Below, piece by piece: positions 24,943 through 34,143 of a DNA stretch of 64,000 nt. Position numbers and translations under genes: made by a program. The notes under the pieces were generated by a model. The model was not told where the DNA came from. It worked only from the letters and a program-made list of their open reading frames with translations, and did not search any database. Position 1 is the stretch's first letter. Each line of letters begins with the position of its first letter. Source of the stretch: Verrucomicrobiota bacterium (GTDB taxonomy: Bacteria > Verrucomicrobiota > Verrucomicrobiae > Limisphaerales > UBA11358); NCBI GenBank assembly GCA_014860005.1, contig JACZKP010000076.1:310001-374000 (forward strand), written 5' to 3'.

Positions 24943-26387
24943 TTCTTAAGCGCACGAAATCGCTCAAACGAACGGCCGCCGCGATGGAATGGGTTGGCGG
25001 ATATGTCAACGAGGTGGAGAAACACAAGGGGAAAGATCTCGGTCAAGTGGGACTCGGCATCGGCAGGAAGTACTTCTCCACTCGCCCGCCTGGACTGCTT
25101 ACCGCCCACGGATACATCCGCGGGGAGGTGGATGAGATCCGGCGGCGAATACCACTCGAGTCGGGAGACCGAGCCGGAGTCGCCCGCAACAACCGCGCTA
25201 TCCAGGAATTCGTCCATCGTCATTGTCGCGCCCAGCGGGAGAAGAAAAGGAAGATCATCGCTCTACGCCTAGTCGCCAGCCTCGACCCCGACAAGGTGCA
25301 AGAGATTGTTCGCTACCCCATTGACCTTGATCGGTTGCTGGTTACCGCGATTGAACGCACCCTCAACAGCGTGGCGGAGAAGCATTACCCCGGAGATGAG
25401 TTGGGCTACGTCATCGGGCTGCATCATGACGCCTTGGACCGATTACAGAGACCTCATCTGCACGGACACGTCTTTCTCCTGCCGCAAACCCGGGCTGGGG
25501 TCCTCATCAGCGTGAGCAACCATTCGCGTCCCGGACGGGATGGCAAGTATGCTGACATGCTTTCGGAAACCAAGGACCTGTTCCACGAAGCAGCAATGGA
25601 TTCGGTTTATTCGACCGCTCCGGCGCGGTACAAAAGCTTTGCCACCCAGGAGTGGGATGACCTCGCCAGAGAAATCAGCATGAAGACGGTCGAGACTGTA
25701 TCGTCTGGGAGGCAGATGTCCCCTGAGCGGACCCGCAAGTATGCCATCAACACGTTTTTCTTTTACGTGAAGAAAACTCACCAGGTCTGGTTGAAGCGCC
25801 GGCTGCAGGCGCTCAAAGACAGGATCGCAGAACTGGAAGTTAGAGGGCCTGCTGCACTGGTCGGCATGGTGCGGGACCTTTACGAGGGGATGAAGGAACT
25901 CATGCGGCCCAGATTCGAGGAACGCCGCGGCATCGCAAACCAGGTTCTGCCGGAATTTCAGAAGGAGCGTGTTGCCTGTGTGACCAGCGATTGCCACATG
26001 AAGCAAACCCGGACGTGTCTGGTCGAATGGAGAACGGTCGGAAACCGGAGGAAGCTTATTGAAGTTCTGATGCAGGAGATCGAAGACCGTCGAATGGCCG
26101 CACGCATCAGTATGTTGAGCGAGTTGGGCATCATTGATCTTCACCTCGCGGCCGCTGGCCTGACCGTCAATCCTCCCGCATGGATCCAACGACTGGAGAT
26201 TTGCATTCGGGGTGACAAGCTTCCGAATAAAGAGTTGATCGATCGGACGAACACCCAGAATGACATGGACGCGCCGTCGCCAGACACGAAGGTGCCAGCG
26301 GCTGACGTTGAATCTGCGACACAGGGCCTTCCGATCATGACTGCCAGTGCGACTCCGTCCGTCACAGGGACGCCATCGAGTCTCTGA
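24939..26387 (+). CDS. relaxase-like HUH endonuclease (mobilization protein)
   Basis: A 482-residue protein starting with GTG 24939. The metal-binding histidine motif is visible at residues 171-181 (RPHLHGHVFLL, His173, His175, His177), the pattern of HUH relaxases that nick oriT and pilot DNA during conjugation. The catalytic tyrosine cannot be fixed by eye; candidates lie in the first 60 residues (Tyr22, Tyr45, Tyr59). After residue 250 the protein is helical and highly charged, with no helicase or primase domain, and the last 60 residues are Ser/Thr/Pro-rich. Two small genes and an iteron-like array precede it, as expected for a mobilization module. The fold is not close to any MOB type I could name. 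Confidence 0.6.
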   Translation: MILKRTKSLKRTAAAMEWVGGYVNEVEKHKGKDLGQVGLGIGRKYFSTRPPGLLTAHGYIRGEVDEIRRRIPLESGDRAGVARNNRAIQEFVHRHCRAQREKKRKIIALRLVASLDPDKVQEIVRYPIDLDRLLVTAIERTLNSVAEKHYPGDELGYVIGLHHDALDRLQRPHLHGHVFLLPQTRAGVLISVSNHSRPGRDGKYADMLSETKDLFHEAAMDSVYSTAPARYKSFATQEWDDLAREISMKTVETVSSGRQMSPERTRKYAINTFFFYVKKTHQVWLKRRLQALKDRIAELEVRGPAALVGMVRDLYEGMKELMRPRFEERRGIANQVLPEFQKERVACVTSDCHMKQTRTCLVEWRTVGNRRKLIEVLMQEIEDRRMAARISMLSELGIIDLHLAAAGLTVNPPAWIQRLEICIRGDKLPNKELIDRTNTQNDMDAPSPDTKVPAADVESATQGLPIMTASATPSVTGTPSSL

Positions 26388-26413
26388 TCGCGTTTCTGCG
26401 CGAAACACATTGC

Positions 26414-26944
26414 ATGGACGGGGATTGCCACGGCAAGACGACCACCTATCTGAAACAACGTTTGGACGGATCCTGTAAACGAACCACAACAATCGTAGAG
26501 CACGGAACATCTCTTGGGTTGGTATCCAAGCGAGGGCACGACCTGTTCATCGACAAGGAGGGCAATCTCCGTACATCCCGTTGCCATGGAGCCCAAGCAA
26601 GCCGCAGGCTATATCTCGTCATGGAGGGGCCGGTGATGCGCTTCACTTGTTCGATTGGGCACGCCACTCTGCTCCCAGACCCGAGCCAACTGCTTCAGCG
26701 GGTAATCGAAATAGTTCAGATCAACGCCGAACACTGTGCATGGCTCGAGATCGGAAACGAACACCAGGCTCTCAAGATCACACTGCCACGGCGTACCTCG
26801 TATCAAATGGCCAGCCTGAAAGCCAAGATAAAAGCGGACAGAACGGGCAGGCCGGTCCCCATCGCGCTGCACAGGAAAAGCGCTTCACGTTCCCGCCCCG
26901 GTGCCAATCCAACATCTTGCCGGAACAGACCTAGAATGGAGTAA
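26414..26944 (+). CDS. hypothetical protein (uncertain)
   Basis: A 176-residue frame from ATG 26414. Residues 1-120 look protein-like (HDLFIDKEGNLRTSRC, RRLYLVMEGPVMRF, QLLQRVIEIVQINAEHCAWLE). The last 40 residues are basic and low complexity and may be read-through. There is no known domain. It lies between the relaxase and the exonuclease-like gene on the same strand. Confidence 0.42.
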   Translation: MDGDCHGKTTTYLKQRLDGSCKRTTTIVEHGTSLGLVSKRGHDLFIDKEGNLRTSRCHGAQASRRLYLVMEGPVMRFTCSIGHATLLPDPSQLLQRVIEIVQINAEHCAWLEIGNEHQALKITLPRRTSYQMASLKAKIKADRTGRPVPIALHRKSASRSRPGANPTSCRNRPRME

Positions 26945-26993
26945 CGCAACGGCTGGCATGGTTGTTTCGAAGCGAGCCAAACAAGAGAGCGAC

Positions 26994-27623
26994 ATGCGAA
27001 CGGTCTACATCCAGACGTGGTCAAAACAGACTCACGTGAACGACGAGCCTGCGTGGGTCAACCCCTTCCATGCACAGGTGTTCGGCATCTACACGCTTGG
27101 TGATCTGAACCCCGAGCCGACCGCTTTTGTCGTGGCCTCCAGCCAGAAGGTGGAATTGAACAGCGCGCGCGTTGTCTGCTGCCAGGATGAAGGCGAACTT
27201 CTGAAGCAGTTTTGGGCATTCTACAAGACCAGTCCACCTGAAACTGTCGCGACCTACAACGGGCGCAAGCATGCCATTCCGTGCCTTTACTGGCGCAGTT
27301 CCGTGAACAGAGTTGAGATTGCGAACCCGGATCTCCTGCATGATCGCTACAAGCCGGGTCCACACGTGGACCTGGCGGAAGTATTGACGTACCACGGGCT
27401 GCTGCGAATCCCGCCGCTCGAGGTTGTCGCCACGAACACCGGGATCTCCATGCCTGGTCTGGTGGAAGGTGATACCGTCCAACAATTGATCCTTGCGAAT
27501 CTTGCCGCCCCCAACAGCGCTATGCTTCAGATGCTCGCAAAGAGCGGAATCGAATACGCTCGCACCATCTCTCAACTGGCCGCTCATTGGCGGAAACATC
27601 TGCAGGCGACCGCGTATCGATGA
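26994..27623 (+). CDS. degenerate 3'-5' exonuclease-fold (RNase H-like) protein
   Basis: A 209-residue protein. ATG 26994 is preferred because GAGAG lies just upstream and the longer frames add nothing conserved. Residues about 83-100 (ETVATYNGRKHAIPCLYWR) match the position of the ExoII motif (NGxxFDxPxL) of PolB-type or RNase_H_2 exonucleases, but the metal-binding Asp is absent (KHAIP). DLAEVLTYHG further on resembles the following segment. It therefore may be an inactive relative that binds rather than cuts. The stop overlaps the next ATG (ATGA at 27620). Confidence 0.5.
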   Translation: MRTVYIQTWSKQTHVNDEPAWVNPFHAQVFGIYTLGDLNPEPTAFVVASSQKVELNSARVVCCQDEGELLKQFWAFYKTSPPETVATYNGRKHAIPCLYWRSSVNRVEIANPDLLHDRYKPGPHVDLAEVLTYHGLLRIPPLEVVATNTGISMPGLVEGDTVQQLILANLAAPNSAMLQMLAKSGIEYARTISQLAAHWRKHLQATAYR

Positions 27624-28027
27624 AACGGAGAGAGCGAGCTTTCACATTGGTCGAGGTCACCGTCGTCGTGGCTGTCGTCTTGATCTTGGCGATTATGATC
27701 ATCCCACGCTTCGGACGAGTCTCTGAAAGCGCACGGAATGTCGTCATCCATAATTTCCTGAAGGACTGCCGGACGGTTTATTTGCGGCTCAGTTACGGAA
27801 ACGCGCCCGGCTATATCGCCAACACGAATGTGGTGTTGTTCAAAAATTACGTAGCCGCCAGTACGTTAGGCGACGTGCAAGCACAGATAAACGGAACCGT
27901 TTTAACTGTCAGCGGTGTGCCGGACAACCTTTTCAAAGACAAACGCAAGACGCTCACCATTGATTACCAGAGCAACACCTACGATGGCGAGAGCGAAGGC
28001 GCTTTCCTGGCGAAAGTCCTCTGGTAA
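27620..28027 (+). CDS. type II secretion/type IV pilus pseudopilin-like protein
   Basis: A 135-residue protein with a class III signal. The leader MKRRERA is followed by FTLVEVTVVVAVVLILAIMIIP, with Glu at mature position 5 and a hydrophobic helix. The remaining 110 residues form a small globular domain (CRTVYLRLSYGNAPGYIANTN). Such proteins are processed by PilD and assemble into (pseudo)pili at the inner membrane. Verrucomicrobiota carry many orphan copies. No assembly genes are nearby, so it must use machinery encoded elsewhere. It is translationally coupled to the exonuclease-fold gene. Confidence 0.75.
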   Translation: MKRRERAFTLVEVTVVVAVVLILAIMIIPRFGRVSESARNVVIHNFLKDCRTVYLRLSYGNAPGYIANTNVVLFKNYVAASTLGDVQAQINGTVLTVSGVPDNLFKDKRKTLTIDYQSNTYDGESEGAFLAKVLW

Positions 28028-28085
28028 GCTCAATTCTCGGACGAGCTTGGCAGCGTGATGCGTTTGCATTATTCATTGGCTCGCT

Positions 28086-28301
28086 ATGTTGGCCTTAAGC
28101 GAACCATGGGCATTGGGGGCGGCCGCACTTGTCGTTGCGGTGATGACGGCATTCCTATGGCGTCCGCTTTTTTCCCGGGAAGCCCGCGATCGCCGCCGAC
28201 GAGACCGCAATTATCGGAAAGTCTCTTCCCGGCGCCGCCATGGACCAGCGATTCAGTTAAACTTGGATGTTCCCAAAGAGGAGCGCGACCGAAAGCGATA
28301 G
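28086..28301 (+). CDS. small single-pass membrane protein with basic tail
   Basis: A 71-residue protein (ATG 28086). Residues 8-26 are one hydrophobic helix (PWALGAAALVVAVMTAFLW); the rest is very basic (REARDRRRRDRNYRKVSSRRR) and ends IQLNLDVPKEERDRKR. The last 48 bp recur at 50541-50588 with the same peptide nearly intact. A soluble basic tail next to a membrane anchor could face DNA or lipids, but no function is known. It precedes the PIN gene by 28 bp. Confidence 0.55.
   Translation: MLALSEPWALGAAALVVAVMTAFLWRPLFSREARDRRRRDRNYRKVSSRRRHGPAIQLNLDVPKEERDRKR
28253..28300 (+). repeat. 48-bp imperfect direct repeat, left copy
   Basis: Identical to 50541-50588 at 42 of 48 positions and in the same orientation. 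It codes for the end of the small membrane protein. The two copies bracket the PIN, Wadjet, Argonaute, helicase and LysR genes. Confidence 0.7.
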
Positions 28302-28329
28302 GTGCTTGGCGGCAACTCGACTTAAACGT

Positions 28330-29280
28330 ATGCACATTTTCATCGATGCGAACATCTTCCTCGGCTTCTACGAAGCAACGAGTGACTCCCTGCTCGAACT
28401 GGAAAAACTTATCACGGTCTTGAAGCAGAAAAAAGGAGCTAAACTCTGGCTGCCCGACCAGGTGAAGCGCGAGTTTTGGAAGAATCGGGACGGATCGGTG
28501 GCTTCCGTGTTAAAGGAGTTCTCGAAATTGAACGGATTGGGCAGCATTCCCCGATTGGTGCAGGAGGATCCCGAATTCGATCAGCTCAAGAAAGTGTCGG
28601 TCCAATTGGAATCGAAAAAGAAGGACATTGTGGACCGAGTCCGCAGTGAAGTAGCGGCTGAGAAAACAAAGGCGGACGGTTGGATTCGCAGTCTCTTCGG
28701 CCTGGCCGAGGAGATTGACACATCCGGAGCCATCGCAAAGCAGGCATGGGAGCGTGCGCTGCGCCACACGCCGCCGGGAAAACAGGATGGGCTTGGCGAC
28801 CGCTTATCATGGGTGGCGCTGTTGACGACGCTGCCGCAGAAATCCGAACTTCACATCATTTCACAGGACGGGGACTTTGCCGGTGAACTTGAGCGAGACG
28901 AGATCCACCCATACCTGAAATGCGAATGGACCAAAAAGAACGGCGGGAACGTGAAGCTCTGGAAGCGCGCCTCTCAGTTTCTGGCCGCCCACTTCCCCGA
29001 AGCCAAGAACGCCATCGAGATCGAGCGGACACTTTTGGTTGAACGGCTGGAGAAAAGCCCAAACTTCGCAACCACGCACAGCGTCATTGCGGAATTTTCC
29101 GATCTTACACATTTGAGCCATTCGCTCGCGACGCGGCTTGCCTCGGCCATCCTCAACAATTCCCAGGTCCATTGGATTCATGATGACGAGGACGTGAAGA
29201 AATTCATCACTGACTTCGTAGCCCAATACGGGCCCGTCATCGACGCCGTGATGAAGAGCGAGCTCGAGAAGCTTATTTGA
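28330..29280 (+). CDS. PIN-like domain (DUF4935-type) ribonuclease-like protein
   Basis: A 316-residue protein from ATG 28330. The first strand and acid of the PIN fold are visible at residues 3-8 (IFIDANIF, Asp6). A helix with LPDQVKREFWKN (acid near residue 46) and a later acidic segment IISQDGDF near residue 180 follow. PIN nucleases use such acids to bind metal and cut RNA. The size and LWLPDQVKREF layout fit the DUF4935 'PIN-like' group often found with defence genes. The C-terminal 110 residues are extra. It is encoded towards jetD, and its stop overlaps the Swt1-HEPN remnant on the other strand. Confidence 0.68.
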   Translation: MHIFIDANIFLGFYEATSDSLLELEKLITVLKQKKGAKLWLPDQVKREFWKNRDGSVASVLKEFSKLNGLGSIPRLVQEDPEFDQLKKVSVQLESKKKDIVDRVRSEVAAEKTKADGWIRSLFGLAEEIDTSGAIAKQAWERALRHTPPGKQDGLGDRLSWVALLTTLPQKSELHIISQDGDFAGELERDEIHPYLKCEWTKKNGGNVKLWKRASQFLAAHFPEAKNAIEIERTLLVERLEKSPNFATTHSVIAEFSDLTHLSHSLATRLASAILNNSQVHWIHDDEDVKKFITDFVAQYGPVIDAVMKSELEKLI

Positions 29281-29537
29281 TGCGGACAACCGGCGTGCTC
29301 GCTGCCTTGCGTTTCTCGTGCCGGGCCTGCTCGTCGAATTTGAGCAACGACGCCGCTTCCACTGTGGTTCATTCGCGTCCTTGCCCAAGTGCAACTGCGT
29401 GCCAGCCACACGTTGTCGCGTCTCTTCAAAACAGTTCGCCTGATACGTACTCTTCAGTTCGCGCTCGACGAAAGGCGTTAAACCGCTATTGAGGATTTCC
29501 AACGCCTTCCCGACGCGCTCATGATTGGTGATGGCCA
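29273..29537 (-). pseudogene. broken Swt1-type HEPN gene fragment
   Basis: On the minus strand from ATG 29537 the frame reads MAITNHERVGKALEILNSG and FVERELKSTY, which I recognise as the start of the Swt1-like HEPN domain that opens DUF499-type ATPases and related defence proteins. After ANEPQW the frame is lost. Shifting by one base gives EAASLLKFDEQARHEKRKA and a stop at 29273. Relative to the family, one base is missing and the domain core between SLL and FDEQ is deleted. It is a remnant rather than a working gene. It lies just past the Wadjet operon on the same strand. Confidence 0.55.
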
Positions 29538-29662
29538 TAAAACTGGTTTTGATCGAAGCCGGCTTCACGCTGGCTCGGTACGCCCGTCATTATGATGAAT
29601 TCCAGCGGCTCGCTAAGGAACATTCCCGGCGCCTTGCTCGATTTGAGAACACTTGGAACCAT

Positions 29663-30793
29663 TCACGCGAGTTCTTTTTGGAGCGTTTTCACCATATACT
29701 CTGGCGGAATTTTCTCCTGCTCCAGCCTCAGGTTCTCCCGCTCGACGACCTTATATGCGGCGCTCTCCTCCAGCGTCAAATTCGATGGTTCCCTTCCAGC
29801 TTTCTCACCTGTTCCGGTCCAATGACGGAAGCTTTCGAGCGTAAGCAGGTCCATATTGAGACTTCGAACACCAGGAAAGCGGCTCCGCAGTCTTGCCAGA
29901 ATATGGAACCCGTGCTCGTCGATGTCACCCCAGTAATAAACTTTGCAGTCTCGGAGCCAGCCGACTCGATGGAGCAGTTCGGCAGCATTGCCTTGTCCCC
30001 AGAGGGCCAGACCATTGTTCACGCTCGGAAGGCATTCCAAGTTCATGAGGTTTTCCGTAATGACGACCGTGAGCCCTTCCACTTTCAGCCGACAAAACGT
30101 TTCCAATGGCAATCCCATTCGCTCATGAGAGAATCTAAGCTGCCTTTGCACCGCGGGATCCAAGCTACGGAACCGGACCAACGGCTCCAACGATTTGAGA
30201 CCGAAGCGTTCTTCGAACGTTGTTCCTTCGGATTTGGATTCTGCTGGGAGCAGATGGTCCAGCATGCTTGTCAAGACCTGGCGGTTTTCGGAAATAAACT
30301 TTGTATGCACCGGTATCGGAAGTTGCCGTGTGTACAGGCCGGGCCGTGGGTGAGCTAGAAAGTATTCGCAAACAGCCAGGATTTCTTCCCAAACGGAGTT
30401 GAATTCAACCATCCACCTTGTGTGGGAAACCAGCCATTCTTTCAATTGAGGAACCCGCGCAACGGTAAGGCTAAGGTTCTTTCGAAACAGCTCTACCTCG
30501 CGCTGCTTACTCAAGGCTGTAATGAACTGGTCTTGAGTATCAAATCGGACTTGGAAAGGAATCTTCTGCTTCCCCCAACGGCGGGTGTTTCTCTCTTCCC
30601 ATTCAATCGTGTATCCAAAGTTGCCGCCCGCCAACTCCGTGATCTCCCGTTTGAGCTTGGCGAAGTCGTCGGTGGCGTTCGGTTTCCCAAAACGAACCCG
30701 TAACGGAAACAAGTTCTCGTTGGTTATGAGGGATCGCAAGAAATCCGGGTATTTCCGTTCCGCCATTCGCTGAATTTCTTCGGGCGTGAGCAT
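29663..30793 (-). CDS. jetD: Wadjet protein JetD (TOPRIM nuclease, DUF3322/DUF2220)
   Basis: A 376-residue protein starting at ATG 30793, which overlaps the jetC stop (TAATG). The N-terminal 190 residues correspond to the DUF3322 arm. The C-terminal half is a TOPRIM domain, with VVITENLMN holding Glu247 and YYWGDIDEHGF holding Asp290 and Asp292, the metal-binding acids. In Wadjet systems the JetABC SMC complex extrudes circular plasmid DNA and JetD cleaves it. All key acids are present, so an active nuclease is expected. It is the last gene of the minus-strand operon. Confidence 0.9.
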   Translation of the reverse strand: MLTPEEIQRMAERKYPDFLRSLITNENLFPLRVRFGKPNATDDFAKLKREITELAGGNFGYTIEWEERNTRRWGKQKIPFQVRFDTQDQFITALSKQREVELFRKNLSLTVARVPQLKEWLVSHTRWMVEFNSVWEEILAVCEYFLAHPRPGLYTRQLPIPVHTKFISENRQVLTSMLDHLLPAESKSEGTTFEERFGLKSLEPLVRFRSLDPAVQRQLRFSHERMGLPLETFCRLKVEGLTVVITENLMNLECLPSVNNGLALWGQGNAAELLHRVGWLRDCKVYYWGDIDEHGFHILARLRSRFPGVRSLNMDLLTLESFRHWTGTGEKAGREPSNLTLEESAAYKVVERENLRLEQEKIPPEYMVKTLQKELA

Positions 30794-33700
30794 TATGCGA
30801 GCGCGGGTTCCTTGGCGCCTTCTTTAACGACTTTATCCAGATCCTCGCGCGGAAATCGACGCAGGTGAGAAACTTCGTCCGAATTATTTACGAGGTGGAA
30901 AACATCAACATAATCTTGCACGAGCAACGCCTTCGCATCGAAGGGATTCACCACGATCAACTGGAAATCGAGCTTGCGAAAAAGCTCGAGCGCGCGAATG
31001 GAATTATCCTCGTCTGTGTGTGAGAAAACCTCGTCTACCACAACCAACCGGAACTTGTTCAGATCATTTTGGTCGCCACAGAGGCCGTATTGGGTCGTAA
31101 AGGCTGACGCCAGGATCATAAATGCCAGAATGCTCTTCTGCCCGCCAGACCGGCCGCCGGAGCCGGAGAAATAGTTCAACTCCTTACCATCGGCAACACG
31201 CGCCTGCCGCACGCCGTATTCCGACCAGTAACGGGCGTCGGTGACGCGTGCGGTCCATTCCTTTTCCTTCTCAAATTGGCAAATGAGTTTGCGGATGTTT
31301 TGAAAAACGGCGATCCGTTCGTCCTCCTTTTCAGGATTGATCGCCCCCCGAAGACAATTGCGCAGATCACTGCGAAAAGAGTTCACCTCATGAGAACTCG
31401 TCGGCTTGCGAGTAATTTCGATGAACGTGCCCGGTGAGAAATCAATGTTCTTCAACGACCGGTTGACCTCTTCGATGCTGGTTTGAATGTTGCGATCGTG
31501 CTCATCAAGCCGGGTTGCAAAGCTGGCCATGTCGATAATCAGATTCCGATTCAAGAACTCGGCGAACCGAGCTTTTTGCTCGGGTAATTCGTCCTTCTCA
31601 ATCCGCACCTTCAGACTTACGAACTCGGGCCCGTAAGCGATGTCAGGCTTCAAATCCGATGTCTCCTCCGGGTATTCTCGCAGGAAACTTGTCATCTCTG
31701 AAACCGCTGGCGTCTTAGCCTTATCAATCTTATCGGTCATTTCATCAACGCGTTCCTGGATCTTGCGCGTTGCGGTGTTCTCCACTCGTGCGATGCTTTC
31801 CAGAGTGAGGCGCTTTTCTTCTTGGAACTCTACCAACTCCGACTTGATTCGTGCTCCATCAATTGTCAGGCCGCGGAGCTGTTCCTTTAACGTTTTGGCG
31901 CGTTGACGGTTTTTCGTTTGGGCATCCAATTGCGCCCCCATTTGGTTGTCTACGTCCTGAATCTCTTGATTCTTGTGCTCAATTCTCCCTTCCGCGGCGT
32001 TCAACTGCTTTTTGAGCTCCTTGACGCGATCTGACGAGGATTCCAATCTCTGCTGTTCTGAGTGCAATCGAGCAAGCAGTTCCTGTTCGGGCTTGAGGTC
32101 AATCTGATCGAAACCGGTGATTTGGAGGACTGCTGTCACGGCGCTCAACCGATTGCCATACAATTTGGCCTGTTCATCGGCTTGCGAGAACTTCTTCTTT
32201 GCATCATTCCAGCGCTTCTCGGCGGCGGAAAACTCCTCGGCCAATGCGGCTAACTTGCTCTGCGTGCTCCAGCCCAAAACGTATTTCGCCCGGTCGTTCA
32301 CGCGAAAGCGGTCATCTTTTACGTGCCGCGATCCCTCTCGGATCAAACCTTCCTGAGTAAGCCCATAATCGACTGCGTTCAGGTGTTGCACATCTGCGCA
32401 GCAAATGTGAGAGAAGCGGCGAGCGATCTCAAATTTGACCCAATCGGTCAGCGAATGGGCTTTGAAATTCATCCGGGACGGCACACGCTTCGGATCATTG
32501 AGGATCTCCTGTCGTGGCGACTGCTTGCTCGCGGGCACACGATGAAAAACGAACCGGATGTTCAAGTGCTTGGAATTGATGTAACGCGCAACCTGCGGAT
32601 AAAGGTTTTCGGGCACGAGTAGCGATACGCCGAAGTTGTGGAGCAATCGTTCAATTGCACCCGTCCATTCCTTGAATTCCGATTTGACCTCCATCAACTC
32701 ACCAGCAAATGGAAGCTGCTCGACTGAAATCCCAAGCGCTTCACATGCCGCCTTACGAATAGTTACGAATTCGACCGGGATCAGCACTTGGTTGTCACGA
32801 ATGCTCTGGGCCTCGGCTGCGATGCGAGCGCGATCTTGCTCGGCCTTTTCCTTGGCGAGCGCGTGCTCCACCTTCTTCTGCTCCTGAGCGTTTTTGTTGC
32901 CATCCAATGTTCCCTGTTCCATCAGCAACTTGTTTCGAAGGTCGCTGAACTGAGCCTCGGTTTCCAAAATGGCGGGTTTGCCTAAGGTAGTGAGATGCGT
33001 TTTGAGTCCGCCGAGCGTCTGGAGTTTTTGGTCGCGCCGTGTCGTAGCAAGCTGCTGCTCCAATTCGATTTCCCGCAGCCGCGATCCGACCTCGTCCTTG
33101 GACAATTCAATCTTGATCGATTCTTTGGTTGCCAATTCTTGATCCAATGCGGTCTTGAGCCCTTCACGCTTTTGTTTCAGTTTGGAAATCGCTTCCTCCA
33201 GTTGCTCGTCGTAAGCGACACGCAGTCCTAATTCTTCAGTGGCATAGTAATTGGGCAAATCGGCCTTGAGCGCATCGAGTCGCTTCTTCGTGGTTTCCGC
33301 CTCCACGATCTTGCCATAATGTTCCGCGATAGGCTTCAGCCGCTTGAGTTGCGCTTCGGCTTTCTGAATGGCCTCCCAACAACGGTTCAACTCCCGGTAA
33401 TGCGGAATCAGTTTGGTATCCAGGAAACCAACCGCGTCCGAAGGGCCGAGCATGTGCTTTCGAATGAAAAGATTCAGATCCGTGACTTCTTTGACCCCAA
33501 TCGCCTGATTGAATACCTCCATCGCGCCACGGTTCGGAATGCCCAATTTGCTGCGAAAAATCTCCGAATACGACTCGAAGCTTTTCTGCACCAGGAATCC
33601 ACGATTCCTTAAGTTCTTAGTTGCCTCTCGGGAGCTTCCCAAATGAGTGAGATTGGCTTTGATAGTCTTATCGCCGTCAGCAACCAGGTAGTACCCGTCA

Positions 33701-34143
33701 ATGCCCTCGTCCTGCACCCAAATGATTTGCGCGACGGTGACATCCGCACAGGTGTAGTAGTTCCGGAAAACCGCAAGGATGATGGACTGAGTCCCATCTT
33801 TCGGCCGCAGATGTTTCGGTTGAGCAGTGGCCGTCTCCTCCTGGCTTTCCGAACCGTAGGTGCCACGGATGTAACTTTTCCGGGTTCGATCCTTCTTCTT
33901 TCCCGTGGTTGCGTCATTGTAGGTAAGGGACCCCGGAGGAACCAATAAGGTCCTCAGCGCATCAACAGCCGTGGATTTGCCCGTTCCGTTTCCTCCCACC
34001 AGCAGGCTCCATCGCCCTTCGGGAATTAAACACTCGACTTTTTCATGGAACGTGCCCCAGTTATACATCTCCAGCCGCTTGAGCCGAAACCCAGGAAGCG
34101 CGGACTTTCCTGCCTCATCTTTAATCTCCAGCAGTTTCTGCAT
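30793..34143 (-). CDS. jetC: Wadjet protein JetC (SMC/MukB-like ATPase)
   Basis: A 1116-residue SMC-like protein. The Walker A motif LVGGNGTGKST is at residues 48-58. Long coiled-coil arms follow, with a hinge-like region in the middle. Near the C-terminus lie the signature SGGRSGGQKSI and Walker B LVVVDEVFSHTDED. ATG 34143 is chosen because CAAGGAGAGG precedes it at good spacing; a longer frame starts inside jetB. It overlaps jetB by 23 bp and jetD by one base. In Wadjet, JetC is the motor that extrudes loops on plasmid DNA. Length is as expected for the family. Confidence 0.93.
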   Translation of the reverse strand: MQKLLEIKDEAGKSALPGFRLKRLEMYNWGTFHEKVECLIPEGRWSLLVGGNGTGKSTAVDALRTLLVPPGSLTYNDATTGKKKDRTRKSYIRGTYGSESQEETATAQPKHLRPKDGTQSIILAVFRNYYTCADVTVAQIIWVQDEGIDGYYLVADGDKTIKANLTHLGSSREATKNLRNRGFLVQKSFESYSEIFRSKLGIPNRGAMEVFNQAIGVKEVTDLNLFIRKHMLGPSDAVGFLDTKLIPHYRELNRCWEAIQKAEAQLKRLKPIAEHYGKIVEAETTKKRLDALKADLPNYYATEELGLRVAYDEQLEEAISKLKQKREGLKTALDQELATKESIKIELSKDEVGSRLREIELEQQLATTRRDQKLQTLGGLKTHLTTLGKPAILETEAQFSDLRNKLLMEQGTLDGNKNAQEQKKVEHALAKEKAEQDRARIAAEAQSIRDNQVLIPVEFVTIRKAACEALGISVEQLPFAGELMEVKSEFKEWTGAIERLLHNFGVSLLVPENLYPQVARYINSKHLNIRFVFHRVPASKQSPRQEILNDPKRVPSRMNFKAHSLTDWVKFEIARRFSHICCADVQHLNAVDYGLTQEGLIREGSRHVKDDRFRVNDRAKYVLGWSTQSKLAALAEEFSAAEKRWNDAKKKFSQADEQAKLYGNRLSAVTAVLQITGFDQIDLKPEQELLARLHSEQQRLESSSDRVKELKKQLNAAEGRIEHKNQEIQDVDNQMGAQLDAQTKNRQRAKTLKEQLRGLTIDGARIKSELVEFQEEKRLTLESIARVENTATRKIQERVDEMTDKIDKAKTPAVSEMTSFLREYPEETSDLKPDIAYGPEFVSLKVRIEKDELPEQKARFAEFLNRNLIIDMASFATRLDEHDRNIQTSIEEVNRSLKNIDFSPGTFIEITRKPTSSHEVNSFRSDLRNCLRGAINPEKEDERIAVFQNIRKLICQFEKEKEWTARVTDARYWSEYGVRQARVADGKELNYFSGSGGRSGGQKSILAFMILASAFTTQYGLCGDQNDLNKFRLVVVDEVFSHTDEDNSIRALELFRKLDFQLIVVNPFDAKALLVQDYVDVFHLVNNSDEVSHLRRFPREDLDKVVKEGAKEPALA

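Noticed and set aside
25443..26510. 355-codon minus-strand open frame
   Set aside because: Antisense to the relaxase-like gene, which has the histidine motif and an operon context.
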